This document shows positions 8,352-17,217 of a stretch of 54,420 nucleotides of DNA, in pieces. Numbering within the stretch: the stretch's first letter is position 1; every line of letters starts with the position of its first letter. The notes under the pieces were generated by a model that saw only the letters and a list, made by a program, of their open reading frames with translations, made no database searches and was not told the DNA's origin. Made by a program: the position numbers and the translations under genes. Source of the stretch: Mesorhizobium waimense (GTDB lineage Bacteria > Pseudomonadota > Alphaproteobacteria > Rhizobiales > Rhizobiaceae); NCBI RefSeq assembly GCF_003601975.1, contig NZ_QZWZ01000040.1, positions 1 through 54,420 of the forward strand. Reading direction: 5' to 3'.

Positions 8352-9566
8352 ATGACCCACCACGTACAAAACGCGCGAATTCTCATGTACAGCCACGACA
8401 CGTTCGGGCTCGGCCACTTGCAGCGCTGCCGGACGATCGCGCATTCGCTGGTCGAGGATTTCCGCGGACTTCAGGTGCTTATCATTTCGGGTGCGCCTAT
8501 CGCCGGCGCCTTCGACTACCGCGCCCGTGTCGACTTCGTGAAGATCCCCAGCGTCATCAAGTTGCGCAACGGCGAATATACCTCGCTGGAAAAGGATATC
8601 GATCTGCATGAGACGCTGAGGATGCGCCAGTCGATCATCCGCCACACAGCCGAGACCTTCCGGCCGGATATCTTCATCGTCGACAAGGAACCGCTCGGCC
8701 TGCGCGGTGAGATCGAGGACACGCTGTCCTACCTCAAGACGCGGGGCACCACGCTCGTGCTTGGCCTGCGCGAGGTGATGGACGCGCCGCATCTGCTCGA
8801 AGCAGAGTGGGCACGCAGGGATGTGATGCGCAAGATAGGCCTGTTCTACGACAAGGTCTGGGCCTATGGTCCGCCGGATTTCTACGATCCGTTGACCGGC
8901 CTGGATGTGCCGCCGGCTGTCAGGGCAAAGATGAAGTTCGTCGGTTTCCTACAACGGAGCCTGCAGAAGAACGAGTTGCCCGGCCACCGGCCCGAGGGCG
9001 ACTATATCCTCGTTACCACGGGTGGCGGAGGTGACGGCGCCGAACTGATCCACAACGTCATCGATGCCTATCAGCAGGATCCGCAGTTGCAGCATAGGGC
9101 GCTGATCGTGCTTGGGCCTTACATGCCGGCGCGCAAGCGCAACAAGCTGCTCAAGAAGGGGTCCAAGATCCCCTATATCAAGATCATCGAGTTCGACAAC
9201 CGCATGGAAGAGCTGATTGCCGGCGCCAAGGCGGTAGTGGCGATGGGCGGTTACAACACCTATTGCGAGATACTGTCTTTCGACAAGCCAGCGCTGATCG
9301 TGCCGCGCGTCAAGCCCCGCGAGGAACAACTGATCCGAGCACGGCGCGCAGCCGAACTCGGCCTCATCGAGATGTTTTTGCCGGAAGAAGCCGAGGATTC
9401 CCAGCGGTTTGCCGATGCACTGGAGGTGCTGCCGGACCGGCCCCGCCCATCGCAGAGCAATCCGCATCTGACGCTGGAAGGGCTGCCTCATATTTCTGAA
9501 ATCGTCGCGGAACTGCTCGACCGGCGGGCCGGCCATCACCTTTCGGTCATTGAAGGCATGAACTGA
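8352..9566 (+). CDS. MurG-like GT-B glycosyltransferase (COG4671 type)
   Basis: 404 residues. The N-terminal lobe starts ARILMYSHDTFGLGHLQRCR, the glycine/histidine loop of GT-B enzymes that act like MurG/UGT proteins. The C-terminal lobe contains VTTGGGGDGAELI and AMGGYNTYCEILSFDKPAL, the nucleotide-sugar-binding GGxNT-type motif of family 28-like enzymes. It would transfer a sugar from a nucleotide donor to an unknown acceptor in the cytosol. I chose ATG 8352 rather than upstream frames because homology begins immediately after it. The next gene starts one base after its stop, so it leads an operon of three glycosyltransferases. A paralogue of it is the third gene (10809-12032). Confidence 0.8.
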   Translation: MTHHVQNARILMYSHDTFGLGHLQRCRTIAHSLVEDFRGLQVLIISGAPIAGAFDYRARVDFVKIPSVIKLRNGEYTSLEKDIDLHETLRMRQSIIRHTAETFRPDIFIVDKEPLGLRGEIEDTLSYLKTRGTTLVLGLREVMDAPHLLEAEWARRDVMRKIGLFYDKVWAYGPPDFYDPLTGLDVPPAVRAKMKFVGFLQRSLQKNELPGHRPEGDYILVTTGGGGDGAELIHNVIDAYQQDPQLQHRALIVLGPYMPARKRNKLLKKGSKIPYIKIIEFDNRMEELIAGAKAVVAMGGYNTYCEILSFDKPALIVPRVKPREEQLIRARRAAELGLIEMFLPEEAEDSQRFADALEVLPDRPRPSQSNPHLTLEGLPHISEIVAELLDRRAGHHLSVIEGMN

Positions 9567-9567
9567 G

Positions 9568-10812
9568 TTGCAACATCGCAAGATCGTCGTGGTTCTGAAG
9601 GGCTATCCGCGGCTGTCGGAAACCTTCATCGCGCAGGAACTGCTCGGTCTGGAGCGTGCGGGGTTCGACCTGATACTCGTCGCGCTCAGGCGGCCGACCG
9701 ACGCAAAACGCCACCCCGTGCATGACGAGATCAAAGCGCCTGTCCATTATCTGCCGGAATATCTGCATGAAGAGCCGCTGCGCGTGGTTCGCTCGCTGTT
9801 TGCTTATCTGCTGCGGCCGGGCTTCTGGCGCGCGCTCGGATTGCTGGCTGCCGATATCCCCCGCGACTTTACGCGCAGTCGCGCGCGCCGCTTCGGGCAA
9901 GCGCTCGTGCTGGCGGCCGAATGGCCGGAAGACGCGGGCTGGCTGCATGCACATTTCGCCCACACGCCGGCATCGGTGACGCGCTATGCCAGCCAGCTTC
10001 GTGGCCTGCCCTGGAGCTGCTCGGCCCATGCCAAGGACATCTGGACTTCGGCGGACTGGGATCTGGCTGGCAAGCTTTCCTCGGCGCGCTGGACGGTCAC
10101 TTGCACGAAAACCGGCTTCGACCGTCTGAAAAAACTCGCTAACGGCAACTCGTCCGTGCATCTGAGCTATCATGGGCTCGACCTTGATCGCTTCGGCAGT
10201 TTCGGCGAGGCGCGAAAACAGCATGACGGCTCGGCGCCGGACGAACCGGTTATCGTTCTGAGTGTCGGGCGCGCCGTTGAAAAGAAAGGTTACGATACCT
10301 TGCTGGAGGCCCTTGCCCTCTTGCCTGGTGATTTGGCGTGGCGTTTCGAGCATATCGGCGGCGGCGAGGAATTGGAACGGTTCAAGGCGCTGGCGCAAAA
10401 GCTCGGCCTGGATGGTCGCGTCTCTTGGAAAGGCGCGCTTGCGCAGGAGGAGGTGCTTGAGCACTACCGCTGCGCCGACATCTTCGCCCTGGCCTGCAGG
10501 ATCACCGCAAATGGCGACCGGGACGGTCTGCCGAATGTTCTGGTGGAGGCAGCTAGCCAGCGCCTTGCATGCGTGTCGACCGATATTTCCGGTGTGCCGG
10601 AGCTTTTATCGCCGGATGAAACCGGGCTGCTGGTTCCGATGGAAAACCCAATTGCCCTGGCACAGGCGCTGGAGCGCCTGATCCGTGATCCCGTGCTGCG
10701 CGCCCGCCTCGGCGACGCCGCAGAGCGGCGCGTGCGCGGCAATTTCGATCATATGGCAAGCATTGGACAGCTCAAGGAACTGTTCGAGCGGGAGTGGCGG
10801 GCCGCCGAATGA
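9568..10812 (+). CDS. GT4-family glycosyltransferase
   Basis: 414 residues, GT-B fold. It begins KIVVVLKGYPRLSETFIAQE, the acceptor-side loop typical of GT4 polysaccharide enzymes. The C-terminal donor domain has VLSVGRAVEKKGYDTLLEA and the E-x7-E region DGLPNVLVEAASQRLACVSTD. This retaining enzyme should add a hexose during assembly of a surface glycan. The start is TTG at 9568, one base after the previous stop, implying translational coupling. Its stop overlaps the next start (ATGA at 10809-10812). Confidence 0.85.
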   Translation: MQHRKIVVVLKGYPRLSETFIAQELLGLERAGFDLILVALRRPTDAKRHPVHDEIKAPVHYLPEYLHEEPLRVVRSLFAYLLRPGFWRALGLLAADIPRDFTRSRARRFGQALVLAAEWPEDAGWLHAHFAHTPASVTRYASQLRGLPWSCSAHAKDIWTSADWDLAGKLSSARWTVTCTKTGFDRLKKLANGNSSVHLSYHGLDLDRFGSFGEARKQHDGSAPDEPVIVLSVGRAVEKKGYDTLLEALALLPGDLAWRFEHIGGGEELERFKALAQKLGLDGRVSWKGALAQEEVLEHYRCADIFALACRITANGDRDGLPNVLVEAASQRLACVSTDISGVPELLSPDETGLLVPMENPIALAQALERLIRDPVLRARLGDAAERRVRGNFDHMASIGQLKELFEREWRAAE

Positions 10813-12032
10813 AGCGGCTGCGCGCTTTCTTCTACGTCCAGCACCTGCTCGGTATCGGCCATCTCGCGCGCGCCAGCCGCATTGCGGCGGCTCTGGTCGA
10901 TGACGGGTTTGACGTAACCGTCGTGACCGGCGGAGCGCCGATCGCGGGGTTTCCGGGACCAGGTGTAAAATCTGTAACCCTGCCACCTGTCACCTCCGGT
11001 GATGAAGGATTTTCCGGTCTTGTCGACCTACAGGGCAAACCCATCGACGATGATTTCAAGAAATCGCGTTCAGAGATGCTGCTGCAGGCATTCCGGGATT
11101 GCAGGCCTGATATCGTCATTGTCGAGGCGTTTCCATTTGGACGCCGGCAGATGCGCTTCGAACTCTTGCCGCTGATTGAGGCCATCGACGCGGCGTCGCC
11201 CAGGCCGCTGCTGGCGACGTCCGTCCGCGATATCCTTCAGGAGCGCGTCAAGCCGGGCCGAGACGAGGAAACGGTCGATCTCATCAACAGGCATTTCGAC
11301 CTGGTTATGGTCCACGGCGACCCGGCTTTCGCAACCATCGACAAGACATTTCCACTGGCTGGGGCGATCAGGGCCGAGGTCACCTACACAGGGCTCGTTG
11401 CCGCGCCGCCATCGCCCGCGGCCTCCGAGCGCTTCGACGTTCTGGTGTCGGTTGGCGGCGGGGCTGCCGGAAAGAGCCTTGTCAGCTCCACCATCGCAGC
11501 GGCGCGGAATGCCAACAACGCTTGGAAATGGTGTTTGATCACCGGCCCAAACCTGCCGAAAGACGAGTTTGATGCGATTGCACGCGATGCCACGCCGGGC
11601 CTGTCCATCTTCCGGTTCCGCGAGGATTTCGCCAGCCTGCTGACCGGCGCCCGCCTGTCAGTCTCGCAGGCAGGTTACAACACGGTCTGCGATGTCCTGC
11701 GCGCGGGTTGTCGCTCCCTGCTCGTTCCATTTGCAGCCGGCGGGGAAACCGAACAGACGTTTCGCACCCTGATGCTCGAAAAACTCGGTCTTGCAACGGT
11801 GCTGATGGAAAAGGACCTAACGCCTGAAGGTTTGGCGCAAGCGATCGAACAGGCGCTTGTGGGACCGACGCCATCCGCGCATCGTCTCGATCTGGAAGGC
11901 GCGCGTCGCTCGGCGCAAATCCTGCGCGAGCGGTATCGACATGGTCCCCAAAAGTGGAGCCCGGTTTCGAAAAAGTTCATGATCAAACAGACGATGGATC
12001 CTAGCGGTCGTGTCTGGATGAGATTCGCGTAA
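10809..12032 (+). CDS. Second MurG-like GT-B glycosyltransferase, with a repeat-derived C-terminal tail
   Basis: 407 residues, a paralogue of the first gene of this operon: RAFFYVQHLLGIGHLARASR at the N-terminus, VSVGGGAAGKSL and VSQAGYNTVCDVLRAGCRS in the donor lobe. The start ATG at 10809 overlaps the upstream TGA. The natural C-terminus seems to lie near SAQILRERYR; the last ~30 codons read through a rhizobial-type intergenic repeat (about 11938-12045), giving a tail HGPQKWSPVSKKFMIK... unrelated to the fold. Two such enzymes flanking a GT4 suggest three sequential sugar additions. Confidence 0.8.
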   Translation: MKRLRAFFYVQHLLGIGHLARASRIAAALVDDGFDVTVVTGGAPIAGFPGPGVKSVTLPPVTSGDEGFSGLVDLQGKPIDDDFKKSRSEMLLQAFRDCRPDIVIVEAFPFGRRQMRFELLPLIEAIDAASPRPLLATSVRDILQERVKPGRDEETVDLINRHFDLVMVHGDPAFATIDKTFPLAGAIRAEVTYTGLVAAPPSPAASERFDVLVSVGGGAAGKSLVSSTIAAARNANNAWKWCLITGPNLPKDEFDAIARDATPGLSIFRFREDFASLLTGARLSVSQAGYNTVCDVLRAGCRSLLVPFAAGGETEQTFRTLMLEKLGLATVLMEKDLTPEGLAQAIEQALVGPTPSAHRLDLEGARRSAQILRERYRHGPQKWSPVSKKFMIKQTMDPSGRVWMRFA

Positions 12033-12045
12033 CGCGCTTCAAACA
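11938..12045. repeat. Rhizobial intergenic repeat-like sequence
   Basis: The stretch CCCCAAAAGTGGAGCCCGG, then TTCGAAAAAGTTCATGATCA, and the terminal ATTCGCGTAACGCGCTT resemble, from memory, palindromic repeats scattered through Mesorhizobium/Brucella genomes (CCGAAAAGTGG...CGGTTTTCGG...ATCATG and GCGCGTCGCGCGAATC). It spans the 3' end of one gene and the 13 bp before the convergent methyltransferase. Confidence 0.45.
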
Positions 12046-12713
12046 GTTCCGATCAGCATGAAGCGCGTATAATTTTTTGTCGGCAGTTCGCCGGAGAACC
12101 GCACCTCCCGTAGCGCCGCCATTGTTTCGAAGGCTGCAAGTGAGGCCACGCAGTTGATGTGCGTCGGCTCGCTGAAATAATCGTTCGATTGCAGCAGCAC
12201 ATTCGAACCCCGCGGAAGCAGAGCAAGCCAGGCGCGCAGATCGGCTATGTGTTCGCAGCTCGTATTGACCGTCAGGTCGGGCCGCCCGGCCGCATAGTCG
12301 AGTGCGTACATATCTGCCGTCAGAGCCCGGAACCGGTCGCCGGCCTCCCGGTTGAGGGTCCGGGCGACCGGCGCGACTTCGGGATCGATGTCGATGCTAT
12401 CGACCGCCGCGATGTCGAAGCGGGCGTCGTTGAAAAGCATTGCCGGCAATACGCCGTACCATCCGCCCAGAACCCATATGCGACCGAACTGGCCGCCGCA
12501 GCTTTCGAACAGCCTGTCGAGCGCCCACATCTTGCAGGCGACCTGCTTGTGGTTGAAGGCGTTGGCGATATCGGCTTTCGGATGCTTGGTGATGACGCGC
12601 GCCAGCCCTGCCACCAGAGGGCATTTGACATAGGCAGCAATTCCCCGCGTGAGGTCCAGGGCTTGCTCGTGCCAGTCCATGTCGGCATTGCGTGGTTGCG
12701 TGACATCCATCAT
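12039..12713 (-). CDS. Class I SAM-dependent methyltransferase-like protein
   Basis: 224 residues from ATG 12713 (a second Met follows). A glycine-rich motif I (IWVLGGWYGVLPAMLF) and an acidic ribose-binding strand (AAVDSIDIDPEV) fit a Rossmann methyltransferase; ALTADMYALDY would be the adenine-binding region. The acceptor is unknown. The frame stays open upstream to 13061 but that extension has no family resemblance and would run almost to the divergent ABC gene, so I exclude it. It is convergent with the glycosyltransferase operon and divergent from the pseudo-ABC protein, and may modify the same glycan. Confidence 0.7.
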   Translation of the reverse strand: MMDVTQPRNADMDWHEQALDLTRGIAAYVKCPLVAGLARVITKHPKADIANAFNHKQVACKMWALDRLFESCGGQFGRIWVLGGWYGVLPAMLFNDARFDIAAVDSIDIDPEVAPVARTLNREAGDRFRALTADMYALDYAAGRPDLTVNTSCEHIADLRAWLALLPRGSNVLLQSNDYFSEPTHINCVASLAAFETMAALREVRFSGELPTKNYTRFMLIGTV

Positions 12714-13069
12714 ATTCGTCTTGTATGTTGGGATTTCGGGCGACGCAATCTTGCCTCCCGCAAGGCTGTTTGATCCGCGGACGTGATTATGTTGCAAGCC
12801 GCTTCGCCATTGCCCGGTGCCGGAGAGAGCCGCTTGCATCTGTCCGGGCCATCGGCGTTCATCCGCCAACACCAGCCGCGCAGCTGCGGCCTCGTGCTCG
12901 GCTCTTCGCAAAAACCCTACGGAAGCCACGAAGCGTTTGAGCCCAGGACAATCTCCGTGCACTGCAGCTTCGAGCTTGTCGTTGGCGACGTAGAAATTGC
13001 CGATACGCCATTCGCCAGCAGGTGCTTTTACATCCTGCGTCCTTCCAACTGAAGGGTCCACAGTCGCAT
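12714..13069. other. Divergent intergenic region, methyltransferase / pseudo-ABC gene
   Basis: 356 bp with open frames on both strands but no recognisable protein. It should contain the two divergent promoters. An unusual N-terminal extension of the methyltransferase cannot be excluded. Confidence 0.35.
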
Positions 13070-15784
13070 ATGGAACCCAGCCTAGCCCGTTATATCTGGA
13101 CGCACACCAGGAAGCAGCAGATCTGGATATTGATGATCGTCCTGCTTTCGATGATCCCGTATTTCATGTCCTTCGACCTGCCGAAGCTGATAGTCAACGG
13201 CCCGATCCAAGGTAGGGGCTTCGAGCAACCGGGCGCGATCCAGCCATTCATGAGGCTACACTATAACCTGCCGTTCATTGGTGAGGTCCAGCTCTTCTCC
13301 GGTTTTCAGCTCGACCGCAAGGAGACGCTGTTTGCCCTGAGCCTTGTGTTCCTCTTGCTAGTCGTCATCAACGGCCTGTTCAAACTCTACATCAACACTT
13401 ACAAGGGCCGCCTCGGCGAACGCATGCTGCGGCGTATCCGCTTCGATCTGGTCGATCGTGTGCTGCGGTTTCCGCCGATTTACTTCAAGCGGGTGAAATC
13501 CGCCGAAGTGGCGACCATGGTGAAGGACGAGGTGGAGCCGCTGGGCGGCTTCATCGGCGATGCCTTCCTGCAGCCGGTGCTGCTCGGCGGTCAGGCGCTG
13601 ACGGCCATGCTGTTCATCATGGTCCAGAACGTCTGGCTCGGAATGATAGCAGTCGTGATCGTGGTGATCCAGATCGTGCTCATCCCGCGAATGCGGCGGC
13701 GGCTGATCGTGCTCGGGCGCGAACGGCAGTTGACGGCGCGCGCGCTTTCGGGCCGGGTTGGCGAAATCGTCGACGGCATCGGCGCGGTTCACGTCCACGA
13801 TACATCAAACTACGAGCGCGCCGACATAGCTGCCCGGCTCGGGCTCATCTTTAAGATCCGCTTCGATCTTTACCAATGGAAATTCATGGTAAAGTTCCTC
13901 AACAATTTTCTGGCGCAGCTCACGCCCTTTCTGTTCTACATGATCGGCGGGTATCTGGTCATCCAGGGGCGGCTGGACGTCGGCCAGCTCGTGGCCGTGA
14001 TCGGCGCTTACAAGGACCTGCCCGGACCGATGAAGGAACTGATCGACTGGGATCAGGCGCGGCAGGATGTCCAGGTAAAATATCAGCAGGTCGTTGAACA
14101 GTTCACAGTCGAGGGACTCATTGCGCCGAGAATCGGGGCATTGACGATCGACGATCCCGGTCCGATGACCAACCCCCTGTCGGCGATCAGTCTGTCCATA
14201 GCAGACGATGGCGGTGCAATGCTCCTCGACCGTATCTCCCTCCAGGTCAAGCCGGGTGAGACGGTGGCGCTGGTCAGTACCGCAACAGGTGGAGCGGAAG
14301 CGCTTGCAGAAGCCTTCGCGCGGCTAAACTGGCCGGACAGCGGAAGGGTCGCTTCGGGCGCCGATGACCTGCTTGAACTCCCCGAAGCAGTGACCGGCCG
14401 GCGCATGTCCTATGCCTCGTCGGATGTTTTCCTGTTCCAGGCAAGCATCCGCGATAACCTGCTCTACGGGTTGAAGCATGCGCCGCTGACATCCGTGCCT
14501 TATGAGGGTGCCGCGGCAGACCAGCACCGCTGGAACATCGACGAGGCGCGCCGGTCGGGCAATCCCGATCTTGATATCCACAGCGACTGGGTCAACTATG
14601 CTTCCGCCGGCGCTACCGGCTCGCACGACCTCTTTGAAGCCGTGCGCCGGGTGCTCGACGCGGTTGTTCTGTCGCGCGACATTCTGGATCTTGGCTTGCG
14701 CTCTTCGGCCGACCTCACGCGTCACACGGAGCTCGCCAGGCGGATCGTCGAACTGCGTGCGGCGCTGCGAACCCGGCTGGAACACGAAGGACTGAGCGGA
14801 CTGGTGGTTCCTTTCGAACCGGGCGCCTACAACAAGGAAGCAACGATCGGTCAAAACCTGCTCTTTGGCGCTGCCGCCGGCCCCCAACTGGCCGACAAGG
14901 CTCTGGCGGCCAATCCCTATTTTGCTTCTGTGCTGAGGCAAGCCGGCCTCGACCGCACGCTCTACGAAATGGGCATGGAGATCGCCGAACAGGCGATCGA
15001 GCTGTTTGCCGACCTGCCGCCCGATCACCAGTTCTTCCAGCAGCTCGCCTTCATGAGCGCCGAGGAGATACCCGCCTACGAAACCTTGCTGCAACGGCTC
15101 AAGAACCGTCCCCACGAGGCGGTTTCGGAGAACGACCGCGCCATGATCGTCACCTTGAGCTTTGCCTATATCGAGCCCCGGCACCGCTTCGGCCTGCTGA
15201 GCGACGAGCTGATGAGCAAGATCGTCGCTGCACGTAACCGGTTCTATGAAAACCTGCCGCCTGAGCTGCAAAATGCGATCGAACGGTATGATCCTGCCAA
15301 ATACATTGCCGCGGCCACCGTCATGGATAATGTCTTGTTCGGGCGTGTGGGCAACAACCATCCCGACGCGCCGGACCGCATACGCTCCATCGTCTATGAC
15401 ATTCTTGACGAACTGGGGCTTTATGCCGAGCTTCTGGATGTCGGCCTGGACTTCAACGTCGGCGCCGGCGGCAGGCGGCTGACCGGTGGACAGCGACAGA
15501 AGCTCGATGTTGCCCGGGCCCTGCTCAAGCGTCCCGATTTTCTCATTCTCAACCGGCCTCTGTCGGCGCTCGACCAGCGCATGCAGGATAAGGTGCTGCG
15601 AAACGTGCTCGAGGAAGCCAGACGCGACGGCCGTTCGCCGGCAATTGTGTGGGTCGTGACGAATCCGGCAATGGGGATGATGTTCGATCGCGTCATCGTC
15701 TTCGACTCAGGCCAATTGGTGGAAGACGGAACACACGAGACACTTTTGGCAGGGAACGGTATCTTCAAGGAACTGCTGTCATAG
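13070..15784 (+). CDS. ABC-exporter-like membrane protein with a degenerate ATPase domain and ~340-residue insertion
   Basis: About 904 residues from ATG 13070. Residues 1-340 form an ABC type I exporter membrane domain (hydrophobic segments near 18-37, 88-110, 170-210, 280-310 and ETLFALSLVFLLLVVINGLF). The nucleotide-binding domain lacks its catalytic residues. The Walker A position reads VSTATGGAEALAE with no Lys, the Q-loop reads YASSDVFLF without Gln, Walker B reads FLILNRPLSALD with Asn-Arg for Asp-Glu, and the switch His is Asn (VVTNPAMG). The signature LTGGQ and D-loop SALD remain. Between the Q-loop and the signature lie ~340 residues instead of ~45, in which the DNLLYG-type segment recurs three times (about 456-467, 589-600, 748-758). 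It heads a tight cluster with a cNMP-binding protein. It probably has a structural or regulatory role rather than ATP-driven export. Confidence 0.8.
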   Translation: MEPSLARYIWTHTRKQQIWILMIVLLSMIPYFMSFDLPKLIVNGPIQGRGFEQPGAIQPFMRLHYNLPFIGEVQLFSGFQLDRKETLFALSLVFLLLVVINGLFKLYINTYKGRLGERMLRRIRFDLVDRVLRFPPIYFKRVKSAEVATMVKDEVEPLGGFIGDAFLQPVLLGGQALTAMLFIMVQNVWLGMIAVVIVVIQIVLIPRMRRRLIVLGRERQLTARALSGRVGEIVDGIGAVHVHDTSNYERADIAARLGLIFKIRFDLYQWKFMVKFLNNFLAQLTPFLFYMIGGYLVIQGRLDVGQLVAVIGAYKDLPGPMKELIDWDQARQDVQVKYQQVVEQFTVEGLIAPRIGALTIDDPGPMTNPLSAISLSIADDGGAMLLDRISLQVKPGETVALVSTATGGAEALAEAFARLNWPDSGRVASGADDLLELPEAVTGRRMSYASSDVFLFQASIRDNLLYGLKHAPLTSVPYEGAAADQHRWNIDEARRSGNPDLDIHSDWVNYASAGATGSHDLFEAVRRVLDAVVLSRDILDLGLRSSADLTRHTELARRIVELRAALRTRLEHEGLSGLVVPFEPGAYNKEATIGQNLLFGAAAGPQLADKALAANPYFASVLRQAGLDRTLYEMGMEIAEQAIELFADLPPDHQFFQQLAFMSAEEIPAYETLLQRLKNRPHEAVSENDRAMIVTLSFAYIEPRHRFGLLSDELMSKIVAARNRFYENLPPELQNAIERYDPAKYIAAATVMDNVLFGRVGNNHPDAPDRIRSIVYDILDELGLYAELLDVGLDFNVGAGGRRLTGGQRQKLDVARALLKRPDFLILNRPLSALDQRMQDKVLRNVLEEARRDGRSPAIVWVVTNPAMGMMFDRVIVFDSGQLVEDGTHETLLAGNGIFKELLS

Positions 15785-15821
15785 AGTCTGGCAAACGCGA
15801 ATTTTGGGAAGGTTTGCGACA

Positions 15822-16271
15822 ATGCTGCTCAAGGATGAAGTTGGAATGCTGCAACGCGTTCCCTTGTTCTCTGGCATCGAGCCGACAAAGCTCAAGCTGC
15901 TTGCGTTCACATCCGATCGTGTGAGCTACAGCGCCGGCCAGATCCTTTTCCGGCAGGGCGACGAGGGAGACGCCGCCTATGTCATCCTTTCAGGCAGGGC
16001 GGATATTCTGGTCGATTCCGACAGAGGACCGATAAAAGTTGCCGAACTGGTGCCAAATTCGATTGTTGGCGAGATCGCCATATTGTGCAACAGCTCCCGC
16101 ACTGCCACCGTCAGAGCGGCAAGTCCGCTGGAAGTCTTGAGAATCCGCAAGGATCATTTCCTGAGGCTTATGAAGGAGTTTCCGGAAATGACCATCGAGA
16201 TATTGCGGGTTCTTGCCGATCGCCTAAGCCATACGACCGCGGATCTGATCGACGCACGAAGCGCCAAATGA
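15822..16271 (+). CDS. Cyclic-nucleotide-binding domain protein (Crp-like sensor domain, no DNA-binding domain)
   Basis: 149 residues. A single CNB domain: LFRQGDEGDAAYVILSG then the phosphate-binding cassette VGEIAILCNSSRTATVRA (Gly83-Glu84 for the ribose, Arg93-Thr94 for the cyclic phosphate). All cNMP-contacting residues are present, so cAMP or cGMP binding is predicted. It lacks the helix-turn-helix of Crp/Fnr regulators and ends in an amphipathic helix, so its output must be protein-protein. ATG 15822 follows a GGGAAGG ribosome site, 37 bp after the pseudo-ABC gene. Its stop overlaps the next start (ATGA). The natural partner is the upstream membrane protein. Confidence 0.85.
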   Translation: MLLKDEVGMLQRVPLFSGIEPTKLKLLAFTSDRVSYSAGQILFRQGDEGDAAYVILSGRADILVDSDRGPIKVAELVPNSIVGEIAILCNSSRTATVRAASPLEVLRIRKDHFLRLMKEFPEMTIEILRVLADRLSHTTADLIDARSAK

Positions 16272-16360
16272 CGAATGACCTGCGCTCAATCCTCGCCGTC
16301 GTGACGGCACTGGCAGCAGTTGTTTGGCTACGATGGGTGACCGGGACTGCGAAGGGATAG
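16268..16360 (+). CDS. 30-residue single-pass membrane peptide
   Basis: ATG at 16268 overlaps the TGA of the cNMP-binding gene (ATGA), and its TAG stop is one base before the ATG of the next gene. The peptide is MTNDLRSILA followed by VVTALAAVVWLRWVTGTAKG: a short polar head, ~14 hydrophobic residues and a basic tail. This is the pattern of a small inner-membrane protein. The exact coupling to both neighbours is the main reason to believe it is translated. Its role is unknown; regulating the adjacent membrane protein is one possibility. Confidence 0.5.
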   Translation: MTNDLRSILAVVTALAAVVWLRWVTGTAKG

Positions 16361-16361
16361 C

Positions 16362-17216
16362 ATGGACGACGACGTTTTCCTGGTCAGGTTTTGGGGCGTG
16401 CGCGGCAGCATTTCGGTATCGGGGCCAGAATTCTCTCGCTATGGCGGCAACACAATCTGCATTGAGATGCGATGCGGAAAGCATACGCTTCTGTTCGACG
16501 CGGGCTCTGGCCTACGGCCTGCCGGCAGGGCGCTTCGGGCGTCAGGCGTGACCGATTTCGACCTGCTTTTCACCCATTGCCACTACGATCACATCATCGG
16601 GCTGCCGTCTTTTACGCCGATCTATGACCGGAGCGTCAAGCTTACGCTTTGGTCCGGGCATCTTGCAGGACGCATGACGACCCGGCAGATGGTCGATGAG
16701 TTCATGCGGCCGCCGTGGTTTCCGGTGAAACTGGAGATCTGTAAGGCAAGCCTCGACTGTCGCGATTTCGTATCCGGAGACGTGCTTCGGCCGCGCGCAG
16801 GTGTGGTGGTCCGAACCGGCAGTCTTATCCATCCGGGCGGCTGCATAGGCTACCGGGTCGAATGGGGCGGCCGCGTCGTGGCGGTGATCACAGACACTGA
16901 GCACGAGCCGGACAAACTCGATCAAGCGGTGCTCGGCCTGATCGAAGATGCCGACCTCGTCATTTACGATTGCGCCTACACCGAGGAGGAAATGGAACGC
17001 CGCCGCGGTAACGGGCACTCTACATGGCAACAGGGCGTCAAGCTCTGTGAGGCGGCCGGCGCGCGGGGGCTTGCGCTGTTTCACCACGATCCGGCACGCA
17101 CCGACGAGGAACTGGACGAGATCGAGAAACTGGCCAAAGACAGGTTCGCCGGCGCTTTTGCCGCGCGGGATGGCCAGACGCTCAAATTTCCAGTCTCATT
17201 GCACAAAAAGCGCTGA
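16362..17216 (+). CDS. MBL-fold metallo-hydrolase
   Basis: 284 residues. The metal site THCHYDH (His72, His74, Asp76, His77) is followed by SLIHPGG, ITDTEHEPDK and a late His in FHHDPART, so a dinuclear-zinc hydrolase of the RNase Z/PhnP-like branch is expected. The N-terminal motif FWGVRGSISVSG...YGGNT is characteristic of that branch. Substrates in it include cyclic phosphodiesters. Its position directly after a cNMP-binding protein makes a cyclic-nucleotide phosphodiesterase a reasonable but unproven guess. It starts one base after the membrane peptide gene, in one transcription unit with the pseudo-ABC protein. The next gene is convergent. Confidence 0.8.
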   Translation: MDDDVFLVRFWGVRGSISVSGPEFSRYGGNTICIEMRCGKHTLLFDAGSGLRPAGRALRASGVTDFDLLFTHCHYDHIIGLPSFTPIYDRSVKLTLWSGHLAGRMTTRQMVDEFMRPPWFPVKLEICKASLDCRDFVSGDVLRPRAGVVVRTGSLIHPGGCIGYRVEWGGRVVAVITDTEHEPDKLDQAVLGLIEDADLVIYDCAYTEEEMERRRGNGHSTWQQGVKLCEAAGARGLALFHHDPARTDEELDEIEKLAKDRFAGAFAARDGQTLKFPVSLHKKR

Positions 17217-17217
17217 G

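Noticed and set aside
12714..13061. N-terminal extension of the methyltransferase to a start at 13061
   Set aside because: The extra ~115 residues have no resemblance to methyltransferases, and the extension would leave only 8 bp to the divergent pseudo-ABC gene.
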